A model generated the notes under the pieces. That model did not search any database and was not told the origin of the DNA. It worked only from the letters and a program-made list of their open reading frames with translations. Source: Planococcus halocryophilus (GTDB lineage Bacteria > Bacillota > Bacilli > Bacillales_A > Planococcaceae). From it: a DNA stretch of 64,000 nt. Each line of letters opens with the position of its first letter. The stretch's first letter is position 1. Positions 1 through 8,437 of this stretch are shown piece after piece. The stretch spans positions 1,460,001 to 1,524,000 of the forward strand of contig NZ_CP016537.2 in NCBI RefSeq assembly GCF_001687585.2, read 5' to 3'. The position numbers were made by a program, and so were the translations under genes.

Positions 1-401
1 TGAATAAGCCAGGTGTCTATGAGCTAAAAGCAGGGTCCCGCATGCAAGACGCCATTCTAGCAGCTGGAGGATTTACATCCGAAGCGGATAGTCGCGCAAT
101 TAATTTAGCGTTAATTGTCGTGGACGAAACGAGTCTTTATGTACCAGCGGTTGGAGAAGAAATTGTTGTTTCAATATCGCCACAGACTGCCACAGCTAGT
201 GGTGGAGGCTTGATAAATATAAATCAGGCAACTGAAACTGAATTGATGGAACTCCCTGGCATAGGCCCTTCAAAAGCCGCTGCGATTCTTGCTTATAGAG
301 ATGAGGTAGGGAAATTTAATGCGCCTGAACAATTAACGGAAGTAACGGGCATTGGTGACAAGACATTTGAACAACTAAAAGATTTAATAGTCGCGAAATA
401 A
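1..401 (+). CDS. comEA: ComEA competence DNA receptor (5' truncated by window edge)
   Basis: Membrane-anchored double-stranded DNA receptor of transformation, which hands DNA to the ComEC channel. The frame is open from base 3, so the N-terminal anchor lies outside the window. The visible part starts within the SLBB domain (PGVYEL, GSRMQDAILAAGG). After a short linker comes the helix-hairpin-helix DNA-binding domain: ININQATETELMELPGIGP, then a second hairpin EVTGIGDKTFEQL, up to the stop at 399-401. The ATG at position 42 is internal to the SLBB domain and is not the start. comEB and comEC follow on the same strand. Identity is secure from the domain pair and the neighbours. Confidence 0.95.
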   Translation, partial: NKPGVYELKAGSRMQDAILAAGGFTSEADSRAINLALIVVDETSLYVPAVGEEIVVSISPQTATASGGGLININQATETELMELPGIGPSKAAAILAYRDEVGKFNAPEQLTEVTGIGDKTFEQLKDLIVAK

Positions 402-422
402 TAAGTACGTGATAAAAGGCAG

Positions 423-450
423 TTGACGAATATGCCTCCTCTGCTACACT
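423..450 (+). promoter_or_regulatory. Putative SigA promoter before comEB
   Basis: TTGACG at 423-428, 16-nt spacer, TACACT at 445-450. It sits in the 80-nt gap after comEA and could drive comEB-comEC separately. Predicted from hexamers only. Confidence 0.4.
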
Positions 451-481
451 TATTTTAACTAAACAAGCAGGAGGCAATTAA

Positions 482-1054
482 ATGAAGCGAATAACTTGGG
501 ATCAATTTTTTATGGCACAAAGCCATTTGCTCGCACTTAGAAGCACTTGTACACGTCTTGCTGTCGGTGCAACGATTGTACGTGATCGGAGAATTATGGC
601 TGGAGGCTATAACGGATCTATTTCAGGAGGAGACCATTGTATCGATAAAGGCTGTTACGTTGTCGATGGACATTGCGTTCGAACAATCCACGCAGAAATG
701 AATGCCTTATTGCAATGTTCAAAGTATGGCGTCAGTGTCAATGGAGCTGATATGTATGTTAGCCATTTTCCTTGCCTGCAATGCACCAAGTCAATTATCC
801 AATCAGGAATTGCCCGACTCTATTATGCCGCTGATTACAAAAACCACGAGTATGCTATCGAATTATTAGAACAAGCTGGGGTAGAAGTGGTACAAGTAAT
901 GTTTGATGAGCGAAAGATTGACTTTTTAAGTGTCGAAAAATCAGCTCTTTATATCGAACTGCTTGATAAATTGCGTGAAAAAGGTGGAAGCGAAGAAGAA
1001 TTGGCCCATTATAGTGAACGGGTGAATGAATTATTCGGAGAAATCGAAGTATAA
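482..1054 (+). CDS. comEB: ComEB, deoxycytidylate deaminase family protein
   Basis: Zinc-dependent dCMP deaminase converting dCMP to dUMP for thymidylate synthesis; in the competence operon its role in uptake is accessory or structural. The 190-aa product has the cytidine/deoxycytidylate deaminase zinc site: HAE at residues 70-72 (H70 ligand, E72 proton shuttle) and PCLQC with C98 and C101. A GG-rich stretch at 41-50 and extra Cys/His (DHC, GCYVVDGHC) match dCMP deaminases. A strong AGGAGG at 469-474 fixes the ATG at 482. The stop overlaps the likely upstream start of comEC. In a read-through transcript the SD can pair with 433-444 (see findings). Confidence 0.93.
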   Translation: MKRITWDQFFMAQSHLLALRSTCTRLAVGATIVRDRRIMAGGYNGSISGGDHCIDKGCYVVDGHCVRTIHAEMNALLQCSKYGVSVNGADMYVSHFPCLQCTKSIIQSGIARLYYAADYKNHEYAIELLEQAGVEVVQVMFDERKIDFLSVEKSALYIELLDKLREKGGSEEELAHYSERVNELFGEIEV

Positions 1055-1092
1055 CAACAAGTCCTCTTCTCTACGTAGCAGTAGCTACAATA

Positions 1093-3327
1093 ATGGCTAC
1101 ATATGCAGCGCATGAAACAGCGGTTCAACTCGTGTTCATGGCGCTGCTTTTTAGTTGGATGTATTTGAAAAAAGAAAAATGGACATTTATTGTGTTCATT
1201 CTTCTATTTGTTTGTGGCGTTTATATCGTACAGGATTTGCGTGGTAAAGATATCTTTGATACTTCACAGTCTTATACAGGAGAACTCATTTTTCACACAG
1301 GTACGGTAATCGATGGCGATAGCCTTAGAGGGTTTGCTACATTACAAGATGGTACGATCGTTTATGCTCGTTTTCGATTAACGTCGAACGAGCAAAAGCT
1401 TCATATGGAACGGTTAGTGAGTAATTCTAAATTTTTAGTGACTGGTGTTTTTGAAGAAGCTACACCGCCTTCACATCGATATTCTTTTAATATGACTCAT
1501 TATTTACGTCATAATGGAGCAGCTTCACTACTAAAAGTTGAGTCGATCAGTGGCGTGATGGAAAATAAGACGTGGATAAATCGTTTGTTAAAAAGAAGAG
1601 ACCTGTTCAAAACTCATATTCGTGAACATTTTCCTGAAACTTTGGCAGCAGAAGCGGAAGCATTATTAATTGGCGAACGCGAGAATATGGACCCGGAAGA
1701 TCGGCGCATACACCAAACGCTCGGCATTTCTCATTTGTTCGCAATTTCGGGTTTGCATGTGGGCATTGCTTCGGGGTTGTTATACGTTCTTCTCATACGA
1801 TTGCATATTCGAAAAGAGACAGCTTTAGTCATTTTATTACTGGTTTTGCCTTTGTATGCAGTAATTGCAGGTGGAGCTCCGTCTGTTTGGCGAGCTCTTA
1901 GTATGGTAGTCATTGTCACAAGTGGGAAACTGATGAATATTAAGGTGCCACTTGCTAATATTATGTTAACTAGTATAGTGGTTTTCGTTTTATGGGATCC
2001 ATATGCGATGTATCAAATTGGTTTTCAGTTGTCGTATGGAGCAACATTTGGCATTATTTATTCGTTGAACATGTTGCGTGCAATAAAATCACCGGTAAAA
2101 GCAGGATTTGTCATTACATTTATCTCCCAAGTAACATTGTATCCATTATTGCTATTTCATTTTTATGAATTGTCATTATCCGCTTTTGTCGTCAATAGCT
2201 TGTTTGTTCCGCTATTTACTGTATTTATTTTGCCAGCAAATTTCTTGCTGTTGTTTTTGACAGCTGTTTTTCCGCCAGTAGCAAACTTTGTTTTTTACTT
2301 TTATGAGCCGTTGCGAGAACATATTGACCAGCTGATGATTGCAATAGCGAGCTTACCGTATCAATTATGGGTGCCAGGAAAACCAGGAATTGGAGCATTC
2401 GTTTTGTTGATGAGCAGTGTGTACCTTTTTTATTGTGCAGTTGAACGTGAATTTCGTTGGTGGCACCTACTGATTTTATTCGTACCGGCGATTTTGTTTA
2501 CGTCACTGCCGTATATGGACCCTCGCTTAAAAGTGACTTTTTTAGATGTTGGACAAGGCGACAGCGCTGTTATTGAAATGCCTTACCGCCAAGCTGTTTA
2601 TTTAGTAGATAGCGGAGGTGTACTTCGTTTTGATGTAGAAACTTTTAAAGAAAAAAAGCGACCATATGAAATCGGTCGGCAAGTTGTGGCACCTTACTTG
2701 AGAGGAAGAGGCATTTCATCGCTCGATGCCATGATTCTTTCTCATCCGGACGCAGATCATGCTGAAGGAGCAGAAGAAATTTTCGGAATGTTTTCAGTGA
2801 AAGAGCTGCATTTAACACCAGGATCAACGTCAAATGCCTTAATGTTAGAGCTTGCACCGTTCACCGCAGAAGCAAAAGTGGTATTTCCTGCTGCGGGATC
2901 TAATTGGCGTGATGGCGAAACCGACTTTATTTATTTGTCACCAAGTGATGCAAAATATGAAGGCAATAATGATTCGCTCGTACTTTTGATGAAGACTGGG
3001 GACTACCGAATTTTGTTTACTGGGGATTTAGAAGCTGAAGGAGAAAAGGATTTATTAGATTCCTACGGTGGAGAACTGGCGGGACTAACAGTGCTAAAAG
3101 TGGGGCATCACGGCAGTAAAACGTCTAGCAGTGAAGAATTTTTAACAGCGTTAGCACCGGAATTGTCGATTTTCTCTACAGGAAAAGACAATCGTTATGG
3201 TCACCCTAGTCCAGAAGTAGTCGAGCGGTTTAACAAATTAGAACTAAAAACTTTAAACACCGCAGAGAACGGCACCATTACGTTGCTTTATGATGAAAAC
3301 GGAATTCAACTTGAAAAGATGCGTTAG
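1093..3327 (+). CDS. comEC: ComEC/Rec2 DNA translocation channel
   Basis: Polytopic membrane protein through which one DNA strand enters the cytoplasm. From this ATG it is 744 aa. An N-terminal membrane segment is followed by a soluble OB-like region. The central competence domain (residues about 200-460) has many transmembrane helices and the motif HLFAISGLHVG. The C-terminal metallo-beta-lactamase domain (about 475 onward) carries FLDVGQGDS, SHPDADHAEG near residue 555 and KVGHHGSKTSS near 675. The ATG at 1093 has no Shine-Dalgarno. The frame stays open upstream and encodes PLLYVAVATI, typical of a ComEC N-terminus, so translation probably begins near 1051 at an ATA overlapping the comEB stop. 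Function is certain; the start is not. Confidence 0.95.
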   Translation: MATYAAHETAVQLVFMALLFSWMYLKKEKWTFIVFILLFVCGVYIVQDLRGKDIFDTSQSYTGELIFHTGTVIDGDSLRGFATLQDGTIVYARFRLTSNEQKLHMERLVSNSKFLVTGVFEEATPPSHRYSFNMTHYLRHNGAASLLKVESISGVMENKTWINRLLKRRDLFKTHIREHFPETLAAEAEALLIGERENMDPEDRRIHQTLGISHLFAISGLHVGIASGLLYVLLIRLHIRKETALVILLLVLPLYAVIAGGAPSVWRALSMVVIVTSGKLMNIKVPLANIMLTSIVVFVLWDPYAMYQIGFQLSYGATFGIIYSLNMLRAIKSPVKAGFVITFISQVTLYPLLLFHFYELSLSAFVVNSLFVPLFTVFILPANFLLLFLTAVFPPVANFVFYFYEPLREHIDQLMIAIASLPYQLWVPGKPGIGAFVLLMSSVYLFYCAVEREFRWWHLLILFVPAILFTSLPYMDPRLKVTFLDVGQGDSAVIEMPYRQAVYLVDSGGVLRFDVETFKEKKRPYEIGRQVVAPYLRGRGISSLDAMILSHPDADHAEGAEEIFGMFSVKELHLTPGSTSNALMLELAPFTAEAKVVFPAAGSNWRDGETDFIYLSPSDAKYEGNNDSLVLLMKTGDYRILFTGDLEAEGEKDLLDSYGGELAGLTVLKVGHHGSKTSSSEEFLTALAPELSIFSTGKDNRYGHPSPEVVERFNKLELKTLNTAENGTITLLYDENGIQLEKMR

Positions 3328-3335
3328 GACAAAGA

Positions 3336-3418
3336 AAAGTGGAAGCGCACATATAGCTCTGACGGGCATAAGACAGAACAGCGAAGTGGCGTACTTTGCC
3401 GCACAGCGTAAACGACCG
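3336..3418. repeat. Intergenic repeat element, copy A
   Basis: About 80 nt between comEC and its terminator. It resembles the reverse complement of 47736-47832: both contain tagctct, then cggg, cataag followed within one base by caga, and later gccgcac, in the same order. It encodes no recognisable protein. Probably a dispersed structured intergenic repeat; inferred from two divergent copies only. Confidence 0.4.
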
Positions 3419-3435
3419 AATTCATTTCAAAATAA

Positions 3436-3472
3436 AAAAAGGTTCTGGCTATAAAAGCCGGAACCTTTTTTT
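3436..3472. terminator. Bidirectional terminator, comEC / yqzM
   Basis: Inverted repeat AAAGGTTCTGGCT / AGCCGGAACCTTT with a 4-nt loop. T-runs flank it on one strand and A-runs on the other, so it can serve both convergent genes. Confidence 0.85.
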
Positions 3473-3479
3473 GATTTAA

Positions 3480-3614
3480 TTACCGCGCAGCGAACTGTAC
3501 AAGTCCAGCGATGATAAAGATAAGGGCGAAAAATCCAAAGGATACGACGAAGCCCATTCCCGCGTCGATTGCATCGTTACGTTTGGATTGTACATTCTGT
3601 TCAAATTCATTCAT
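3480..3614 (-). CDS. yqzM: YqzM family small membrane protein
   Basis: A 44-aa protein read on the minus strand, beginning MNEFEQNVQSKRNDAIDAG and continuing into one hydrophobic segment (residues 20-40) that ends QFAAR. Size and sequence match the YqzM family, which sits at this exact place (between comEC and holA) in Bacillus. Its function is unknown. A strong AGGAGGG lies 6 nt upstream of the ATG at 3614. It is convergent with comEC and divergent from holA. The single predicted helix suggests a membrane-associated peptide. Confidence 0.88.
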   Translation of the reverse strand: MNEFEQNVQSKRNDAIDAGMGFVVSFGFFALIFIIAGLVQFAAR

Positions 3615-3771
3615 TGAAATCCCTCCTAATTCCTTATAATTATAAGCGAAGACTCACCAAAAATCTAGATTGAAGTAAACTTATACCGATGAATTTTTAC
3701 ACCGACACATAACTGTCAAATACCCAAAGGGGCGAAAATCCGATATAGTAGAGAGAGGGGAGGCTGATAAG

Positions 3772-4800
3772 ATGATTACTTCCGTGTGGAAATCCATACG
3801 CAGCGGACAAATAGACCCTGTTTATCTCATCGTAGGAACAGAAAGCTATTTTATTGAAAAAACCTTGGACTTGTTAAAAGATAAATTGACGGTTGGTGGC
3901 GAACTGGAGCTGACGTTTTTTGATTTAGATGAAGTGCCGGTAGAACACGTAATTGATGAAGCAGATACATTTCCGTTTTTCAGCGACCGTAAGCTGATTA
4001 TTGCTCGAAATGCGTCGTTTTTAAAAGCGGCAGAACGTGGCAAGGAAAAAATCAACCACGATTTAAAAGCTTTAGAAGCGTGGCTTGAACATCCTCCAAG
4101 TAGTTCGGTGACGATTTTTGTAGCACCATACGAAAAACTAGATGAGCGAAAAAAAGTAACCAAGCAGATGAAACAGCATACCGTATTGATCGAAGCGAAA
4201 TCGCTGCAAGCAAATGATTTGGAAACTTGGTTAATGCACGAAGCGAAAAATTTTGGCAAAGGCATTGGGATAAAAGCAGCGCAACGGTTAATGGAAATGG
4301 CAGGTACGAACTTAACGTTACTTTCTTCAGAAATTGAAAAGATGTCTTTATACCTCGGCTCATCTGATGAAGATATTACGGTAGAGCTTGTGGAACAAAT
4401 GACTGCGCGAACACTTGAACAAGATGCATTTAAAATGTTGCAAGCGTATTTAGATGGCAATGTTAGTGAGGCGCTTAGCGTGTATTATGATTTATTGCGT
4501 CAAAAAGAAGAACCGGTGGCGCTAACGGCATTACTAGCATCTCAAATTCGTTTTATGATTCAAGTTTATTATTTGCAGAAAAAAGGATATCACGCACAGC
4601 AAATTTCTAAGCAATTAAAAGCTCACCCGTATCGAGTGAAATTATTGGTAGAAAAAAGGCAACAAATTTCGGAGAAAAGATTGCTACAAGTGTTAGGCGA
4701 TTTAGCAGATATCGATTTGCAGCTAAAAACACTAAGTGGCAATCGCAATCGCATACTGGAGTTTTTCTTAATGAAGCGTGCAGGTCAGAAAAAGCCTTAA
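3772..4800 (+). CDS. holA: DNA polymerase III subunit delta
   Basis: Clamp-loader delta subunit, which opens the beta sliding clamp during replication. The 342-aa length is normal for Firmicutes HolA. The N-terminus has the typical pattern PVYLIVGTESYFIEKT, where the P-loop is degenerate as expected for delta. Then follow TFPFFSDRKLIIARN and a helical C-terminal collar domain ending GNRNRILEFFLM. The ATG is preceded by ggggagg. It forms a single-gene unit closed by a terminator at about 4811. Position between yqzM and rpsT matches B. subtilis yqeN. Confidence 0.92.
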   Translation: MITSVWKSIRSGQIDPVYLIVGTESYFIEKTLDLLKDKLTVGGELELTFFDLDEVPVEHVIDEADTFPFFSDRKLIIARNASFLKAAERGKEKINHDLKALEAWLEHPPSSSVTIFVAPYEKLDERKKVTKQMKQHTVLIEAKSLQANDLETWLMHEAKNFGKGIGIKAAQRLMEMAGTNLTLLSSEIEKMSLYLGSSDEDITVELVEQMTARTLEQDAFKMLQAYLDGNVSEALSVYYDLLRQKEEPVALTALLASQIRFMIQVYYLQKKGYHAQQISKQLKAHPYRVKLLVEKRQQISEKRLLQVLGDLADIDLQLKTLSGNRNRILEFFLMKRAGQKKP

Positions 4801-4810
4801 TAATGAATAG

Positions 4811-4846
4811 CAAAAAGCCGGCTCCTCTAAAGGAACCGGCTTTTTA
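4811..4846. terminator. Bidirectional terminator, holA / rpsT
   Basis: Stem AAAAGCCGGCTCCT / AGGAACCGGCTTTT with a short loop, followed by T-runs on both strands. It lies between the convergent stops of holA and rpsT. Confidence 0.88.
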
Positions 4847-4851
4847 ATGTG

Positions 4852-5103
4852 TTACGCTTGTTGTTTCATCAAGCGAGATTTTTTACGAGCTGCAGTGTTT
4901 TTGTGGATTAAGCCTTTTGAAGATGCTTTTTCCACCTGTTGGATCGCCACTTTTACAGTATCGTTAGCGTTATCGTCTTTGTTAGTCAAAGCTGATTCAG
5001 CTTTCTTAATAGAAGAACGCATTGCTGATTTTACATGTGAGTTTTGAGCGTTTTTAGTTTCGTTCGTGCGCACACGTTTGATTGCAGATTTAATGTTTGG
5101 CAT
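4852..5103 (-). CDS. rpsT: 30S ribosomal protein S20
   Basis: Primary 16S rRNA-binding protein of the small subunit, 83 aa, starting MPNIKSAIKRVRTNE and rich in Lys/Arg, with the conserved tail IHKNTAARKKSRLMKQ. The ATG at 5103 is chosen over a GTG three codons upstream because AGGAGGTGA lies 5 nt before it and S20 proteins begin MPNI. It is transcribed opposite to holA and lepA. In spore-formers gpr and spoIIP follow in this neighbourhood; here lepA comes directly. Confidence 0.95.
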   Translation of the reverse strand: MPNIKSAIKRVRTNETKNAQNSHVKSAMRSSIKKAESALTNKDDNANDTVKVAIQQVEKASSKGLIHKNTAARKKSRLMKQQA

Positions 5104-5236
5104 ATATTTCACCTCCTAGACAATATGGAAGAGCGGATAAAATCCTAACTCTTTAATGTCTCTATACAACATGAGTTATTTTATCAAATCAACGACAGGA
5201 ATGCAATAGTTACGTGCAAAGAAGTTTGCCTTGACA

Positions 5237-5251
5237 GTGAAATGATTTCAC
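5237..5251. promoter_or_regulatory. Perfect palindrome upstream of lepA (possible operator)
   Basis: GTGAAAT-G-ATTTCAC, two perfect 7-base arms around one base, directly after a TTGACA at 5231-5236 that has no matching -10. The regulator is unknown. It lies 24-10 nt before the -35 of the predicted lepA promoter. Confidence 0.3.
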
Positions 5252-5260
5252 GGGCTTTCA

Positions 5261-5289
5261 TTGCTCAATGTTAGCTGTACTGCTATAAT
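5261..5289 (+). promoter_or_regulatory. SigA promoter of lepA
   Basis: TTGCTC at 5261-5266, 17-nt spacer, perfect TATAAT at 5284-5289, about 30 nt before the lepA start. Confidence 0.6.
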
Positions 5290-5318
5290 TCATAGTAGTT
5301 TATATAGGAGTGAAGAGA

Positions 5319-7148
5319 ATGAACAATGAGGAAAGATTATCCCGCCAAAGTAAAATCCGCAACTTCTCGATTATTGCGCATATCGATCATGGTAAATCGA
5401 CACTTGCAGATAGAATTTTAGAAATGACGGAAGCATTAACTTCCCGAGAAATGAAAGCACAGTCTCTAGATTCGATGGATCTTGAACGAGAACGTGGCAT
5501 TACGATTAAATTAAATGCTGTCCAACTTAACTATAAAGCCAAAGACGGAGAAACGTATATTATGCATTTGATCGATACACCGGGCCATGTCGACTTTACC
5601 TACGAAGTTTCACGTAGTTTAGCGGCTTGTGAAGGGGCTGTACTAGTTGTTGATGCTGCACAAGGAATCGAAGCGCAAACATTGGCTAACGTTTATTTGG
5701 CATTAGATAACGACTTGGAAATCCTTCCGGTTATCAATAAAATTGATTTACCTGCAGCTGACCCAGAGCGCGTACGTCAAGAAATCGAAGACGTAATTGG
5801 ATTAGATGCTTCTGAAGCCGTATTAGCTTCCGCAAAAGCAGGTATTGGCATTGAAGATATTCTTGAACAAGTAGTCGCAAAAGTACCAGCTCCAGTTGGC
5901 GATCCTGAAGCACCACTTCAGGCACTGATTTTTGATTCGATTTACGATCCTTACCGCGGTGTAGTGGCGTATATTCGGATTGTTCAAGGAAGACTAAAAC
6001 CAGGTGATCGCATTCAAATGATGGCTTCTGGTAAGGAATTTGAAATAATTGAAGCAGGCGTCTTTACACCACACGCAACTCTTCGCGAAGAGTTAACAGT
6101 AGGGGATGTAGGCTTTTTAACAGCTGGCATTAAAAATGTGGGTGATTCAACAGTGGGTGATACCATTACATTAGCTAATAACCCTGCTGATAAAGCATTA
6201 CCTGGTTACCGTCGATTAAATCCGATGGTTTATTGCGGACTTTACCCGATTGATACATCAAAATACAATGATTTGCGTGATGCTTTAGAGAAATTAGAGT
6301 TAAACGACGCAGCTTTGCAGTTTGAGCCTGAATCTTCTCAAGCACTTGGCTTTGGTTACCGTTGTGGTTTCCTAGGCTTATTGCACATGGAAATTATTCA
6401 AGAGCGTATCGAACGTGAATTTAAAATCGACTTGATCACCACAGCACCAAGCGTAATTTACGATGTTCATATGACAGACGGAGAAGTTTTGAAAATCGAT
6501 AACCCGGCGATGATGCCAGACGCTCAAAAAATCGATGTGGTTGAAGAACCGTATGTCAAAGCGACAGTCATGGTACCCAATGAATACGTTGGTGCAGTTA
6601 TGGAAATTTGTCAGCGCAAACGTGGGAACTTCTTGACGATGGATTATATAGATGACATTCGTGTGAGCATTATTTATGAACTGCCGCTAGCTGAAATTGT
6701 TTATGATTTCTTCGATCAGTTAAAATCAGGAACAAAAGGTTATGCTTCCTTTGACTATGAGTTAATTGGTTACAAAGAGTCTAAGCTTGTGAAGATGGAC
6801 ATCTTGTTGAATTCTGAACAAGTAGATGCATTGAGCTTTATCGTTCATCGTGACTTTGCTTATGAGCGCGGAAAAGTAATTGTTGATAAGTTGAAAAATT
6901 TAATTCCTCGTCAACAATTTGAAGTGCCGATTCAAGCAGCAATCGGTCAAAAAATTGTTGCCCGACAGACCATCAGTGCAATACGTAAAAACGTTCTTGC
7001 TAAATGCTATGGCGGAGATATTTCTCGTAAACGGAAACTTCTCGACAAGCAAAAAGAAGGTAAAAAGCGTATGAAGCAAGTTGGATCTGTTGAAGTTCCA
7101 CAAGAAGCATTCATGGCAATCCTGAAAATGGATGACCAATCAAAATAA
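5319..7148 (+). CDS. lepA: Elongation factor 4 (LepA back-translocase GTPase)
   Basis: Ribosome-associated translational GTPase, 609 aa. The G domain is intact: AHIDHGKST near residues 17-25, RERGIT, DTPGH and NKID. EF-G-like domains II, III and V follow, then the LepA-specific C-terminal domain ([19 protein letters not shown]). The ATG at 5319 is preferred over the GTG at 5310 because AGGAG lies just upstream at the right distance and homologues begin with a short [12 protein letters not shown] leader. A strong promoter sits upstream, and a hairpin separates it from hemW. Confidence 0.95.
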   Translation: MNNEERLSRQSKIRNFSIIAHIDHGKSTLADRILEMTEALTSREMKAQSLDSMDLERERGITIKLNAVQLNYKAKDGETYIMHLIDTPGHVDFTYEVSRSLAACEGAVLVVDAAQGIEAQTLANVYLALDNDLEILPVINKIDLPAADPERVRQEIEDVIGLDASEAVLASAKAGIGIEDILEQVVAKVPAPVGDPEAPLQALIFDSIYDPYRGVVAYIRIVQGRLKPGDRIQMMASGKEFEIIEAGVFTPHATLREELTVGDVGFLTAGIKNVGDSTVGDTITLANNPADKALPGYRRLNPMVYCGLYPIDTSKYNDLRDALEKLELNDAALQFEPESSQALGFGYRCGFLGLLHMEIIQERIEREFKIDLITTAPSVIYDVHMTDGEVLKIDNPAMMPDAQKIDVVEEPYVKATVMVPNEYVGAVMEICQRKRGNFLTMDYIDDIRVSIIYELPLAEIVYDFFDQLKSGTKGYASFDYELIGYKESKLVKMDILLNSEQVDALSFIVHRDFAYERGKVIVDKLKNLIPRQQFEVPIQAAIGQKIVARQTISAIRKNVLAKCYGGDISRKRKLLDKQKEGKKRMKQVGSVEVPQEAFMAILKMDDQSK

Positions 7149-7155
7149 AACGAAA

Positions 7156-7188
7156 AAAAGGAGGCGAAATTTCAGCCTCCTTTTCTTA
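7156..7188 (+). terminator. Terminator or attenuator between lepA and hemW
   Basis: Stem AAGGAGGC / GCCTCCTT with a 9-nt loop, then TTCTTATT. The T-run is modest, so partial read-through into hemW is possible. Confidence 0.65.
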
Positions 7189-7207
7189 TTAGAAAAGAGG
7201 AAATAAA

Positions 7208-8347
7208 ATGGTAAAGGGATTGTACATCCACATTCCATTCTGTCACCAAATTTGTTTTTACTGTGATTTCAATAAAGTGTATTTTAAAGACCAACCAGTC
7301 GATGCTTATATTGATTCGTTAGGTAAAGAACTAGCGCTTTGGAAAGATCAAGGTGCATTGGATAATCCACTTGAGACAATTTTTTTAGGAGGCGGAACTC
7401 CGACATCGTTGACACCCGCACAATTGGAGAAATTGCTAGCGTATATTCATCGCTATGTTCCGATGGCCGAGAACTTGGAATGGACGTCTGAAGCCAATCC
7501 GGACGAATTAACAACAGACAAAATGCAAGTATTGTTTGATGGTGGAGTAAACCGGTTAAGTATGGGGGTTCAGTCTTTTGATGAAGACTTACTAAAACGA
7601 CTAGGTCGAACGCATAGCAACTCGGACGTAAAACGTGCGGTTGATTCTGCTCGACAAGTTGGCTTTAAAAACTTAAGTTTTGACTTGATGTATGGGTTAC
7701 CCGGTCAAACCATGCAGCAATGGGACGATACACTTGAACAAGCATTCGCCTTCGACATGCCGCATTTTTCAGCGTATTCGTTAATCATTGAACCGAAAAC
7801 GGTGTTCTATAACTTAATGACAAAAGGCAAGTTGAATACAGTGACAGAAGATTTAGAAGCAGATATGTATGAAAAGTTGATGAATGAAATGGACAAACGT
7901 GGATTAAAGCAATACGAAATTTCTAACTTTGCCCGTCCAGGACACGAATCACATCATAATTTATTGTATTGGGACAACGTCGAATATATTGGTGTTGGCG
8001 CGGGTGCACATGGTTATGTGGATGGCGTTCGCTATTCAAATGCCGGACCTTTAAAAAAATACATGTCTCCATTAGATGAAGGCGAGCGTCCAATTTTAAG
8101 CACGCACGAAGTGCCACCTCATGAAAAAATGGAAGAAGAAATGTTTTTAGGTCTAAGAAAAACAGCTGGCGTTTCTTTGAATCACTTTCAAACTAAATTT
8201 CAAAAACCGATGCAAGATGTCTATGGCACGATTTTAGATAAAGAAATCGCGCAAGGAAATTTAGAGATAGTGAACGATTTTATTAGGTTAACAAGAAAAG
8301 GGCGATTTGTTGGAAACGAGGTTTTTCAACAATTTTTATTAGCTTAA
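7208..8347 (+). CDS. hemW: HemW, radical SAM heme chaperone (HemN-like)
   Basis: 379 aa. The radical SAM cluster motif is at the N-terminus: C12, C16 and C19 in CHQICFYCDF, then FLGGGTPTSL and the HemN-type C-terminal domain (YWDNVEYIGVGAGAHGYV). Homologues once called oxygen-independent coproporphyrinogen oxidase are now assigned as HemW, which transfers heme. The CX3CX2C motif without the extra N-terminal elements and the compact length both favour HemW over HemN. It lies directly upstream of the hrcA heat-shock operon, as in B. subtilis. Confidence 0.9.
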   Translation: MVKGLYIHIPFCHQICFYCDFNKVYFKDQPVDAYIDSLGKELALWKDQGALDNPLETIFLGGGTPTSLTPAQLEKLLAYIHRYVPMAENLEWTSEANPDELTTDKMQVLFDGGVNRLSMGVQSFDEDLLKRLGRTHSNSDVKRAVDSARQVGFKNLSFDLMYGLPGQTMQQWDDTLEQAFAFDMPHFSAYSLIIEPKTVFYNLMTKGKLNTVTEDLEADMYEKLMNEMDKRGLKQYEISNFARPGHESHHNLLYWDNVEYIGVGAGAHGYVDGVRYSNAGPLKKYMSPLDEGERPILSTHEVPPHEKMEEEMFLGLRKTAGVSLNHFQTKFQKPMQDVYGTILDKEIAQGNLEIVNDFIRLTRKGRFVGNEVFQQFLLA

Positions 8348-8357
8348 AGCTCTTGCG

Positions 8358-8386
8358 TTGACATTGGTCTTTTTATTTGTTAATTT
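8358..8386 (+). promoter_or_regulatory. SigA promoter of the hrcA-grpE-dnaK operon
   Basis: TTGACA at 8358-8363, 17-nt spacer, TAATTT at 8381-8386. The CIRCE operator begins 10 nt downstream, so it covers the transcription start region. Confidence 0.6.
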
Positions 8387-8396
8387 AAATGTAGTA

Positions 8397-8423
8397 TTAG
8401 CACTCGAACACATAGAGTGCTAA
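8397..8423. promoter_or_regulatory. CIRCE operator (HrcA binding site)
   Basis: Exact TTAGCACTC-N9-GAGTGCTAA inverted repeat, the canonical class I heat-shock operator. It sits just before hrcA and implies autoregulation by HrcA, with GroE-dependent repression in unstressed cells. Confidence 0.97.
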
Positions 8424-8437
8424 CAGAGGTGATGATC

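Noticed and set aside
3846..4460. Long open frame (about 200 codons) on the minus strand inside holA
   Set aside because: Lies wholly antisense to a well-conserved gene, has Ser/Cys-rich non-protein-like composition and no SD; a shadow of holA codon use.
5231..5259. TTGACA at 5231 as a lepA promoter
   Set aside because: No -10-like hexamer at 16-18 nt; the TTGCTC/TATAAT pair at 5261-5289 is far better.
8417..8437. Upstream GTG start for hrcA
   Set aside because: The codon is inside the CIRCE right arm; the AGAGGTGA SD and family alignment place the start at 8438.
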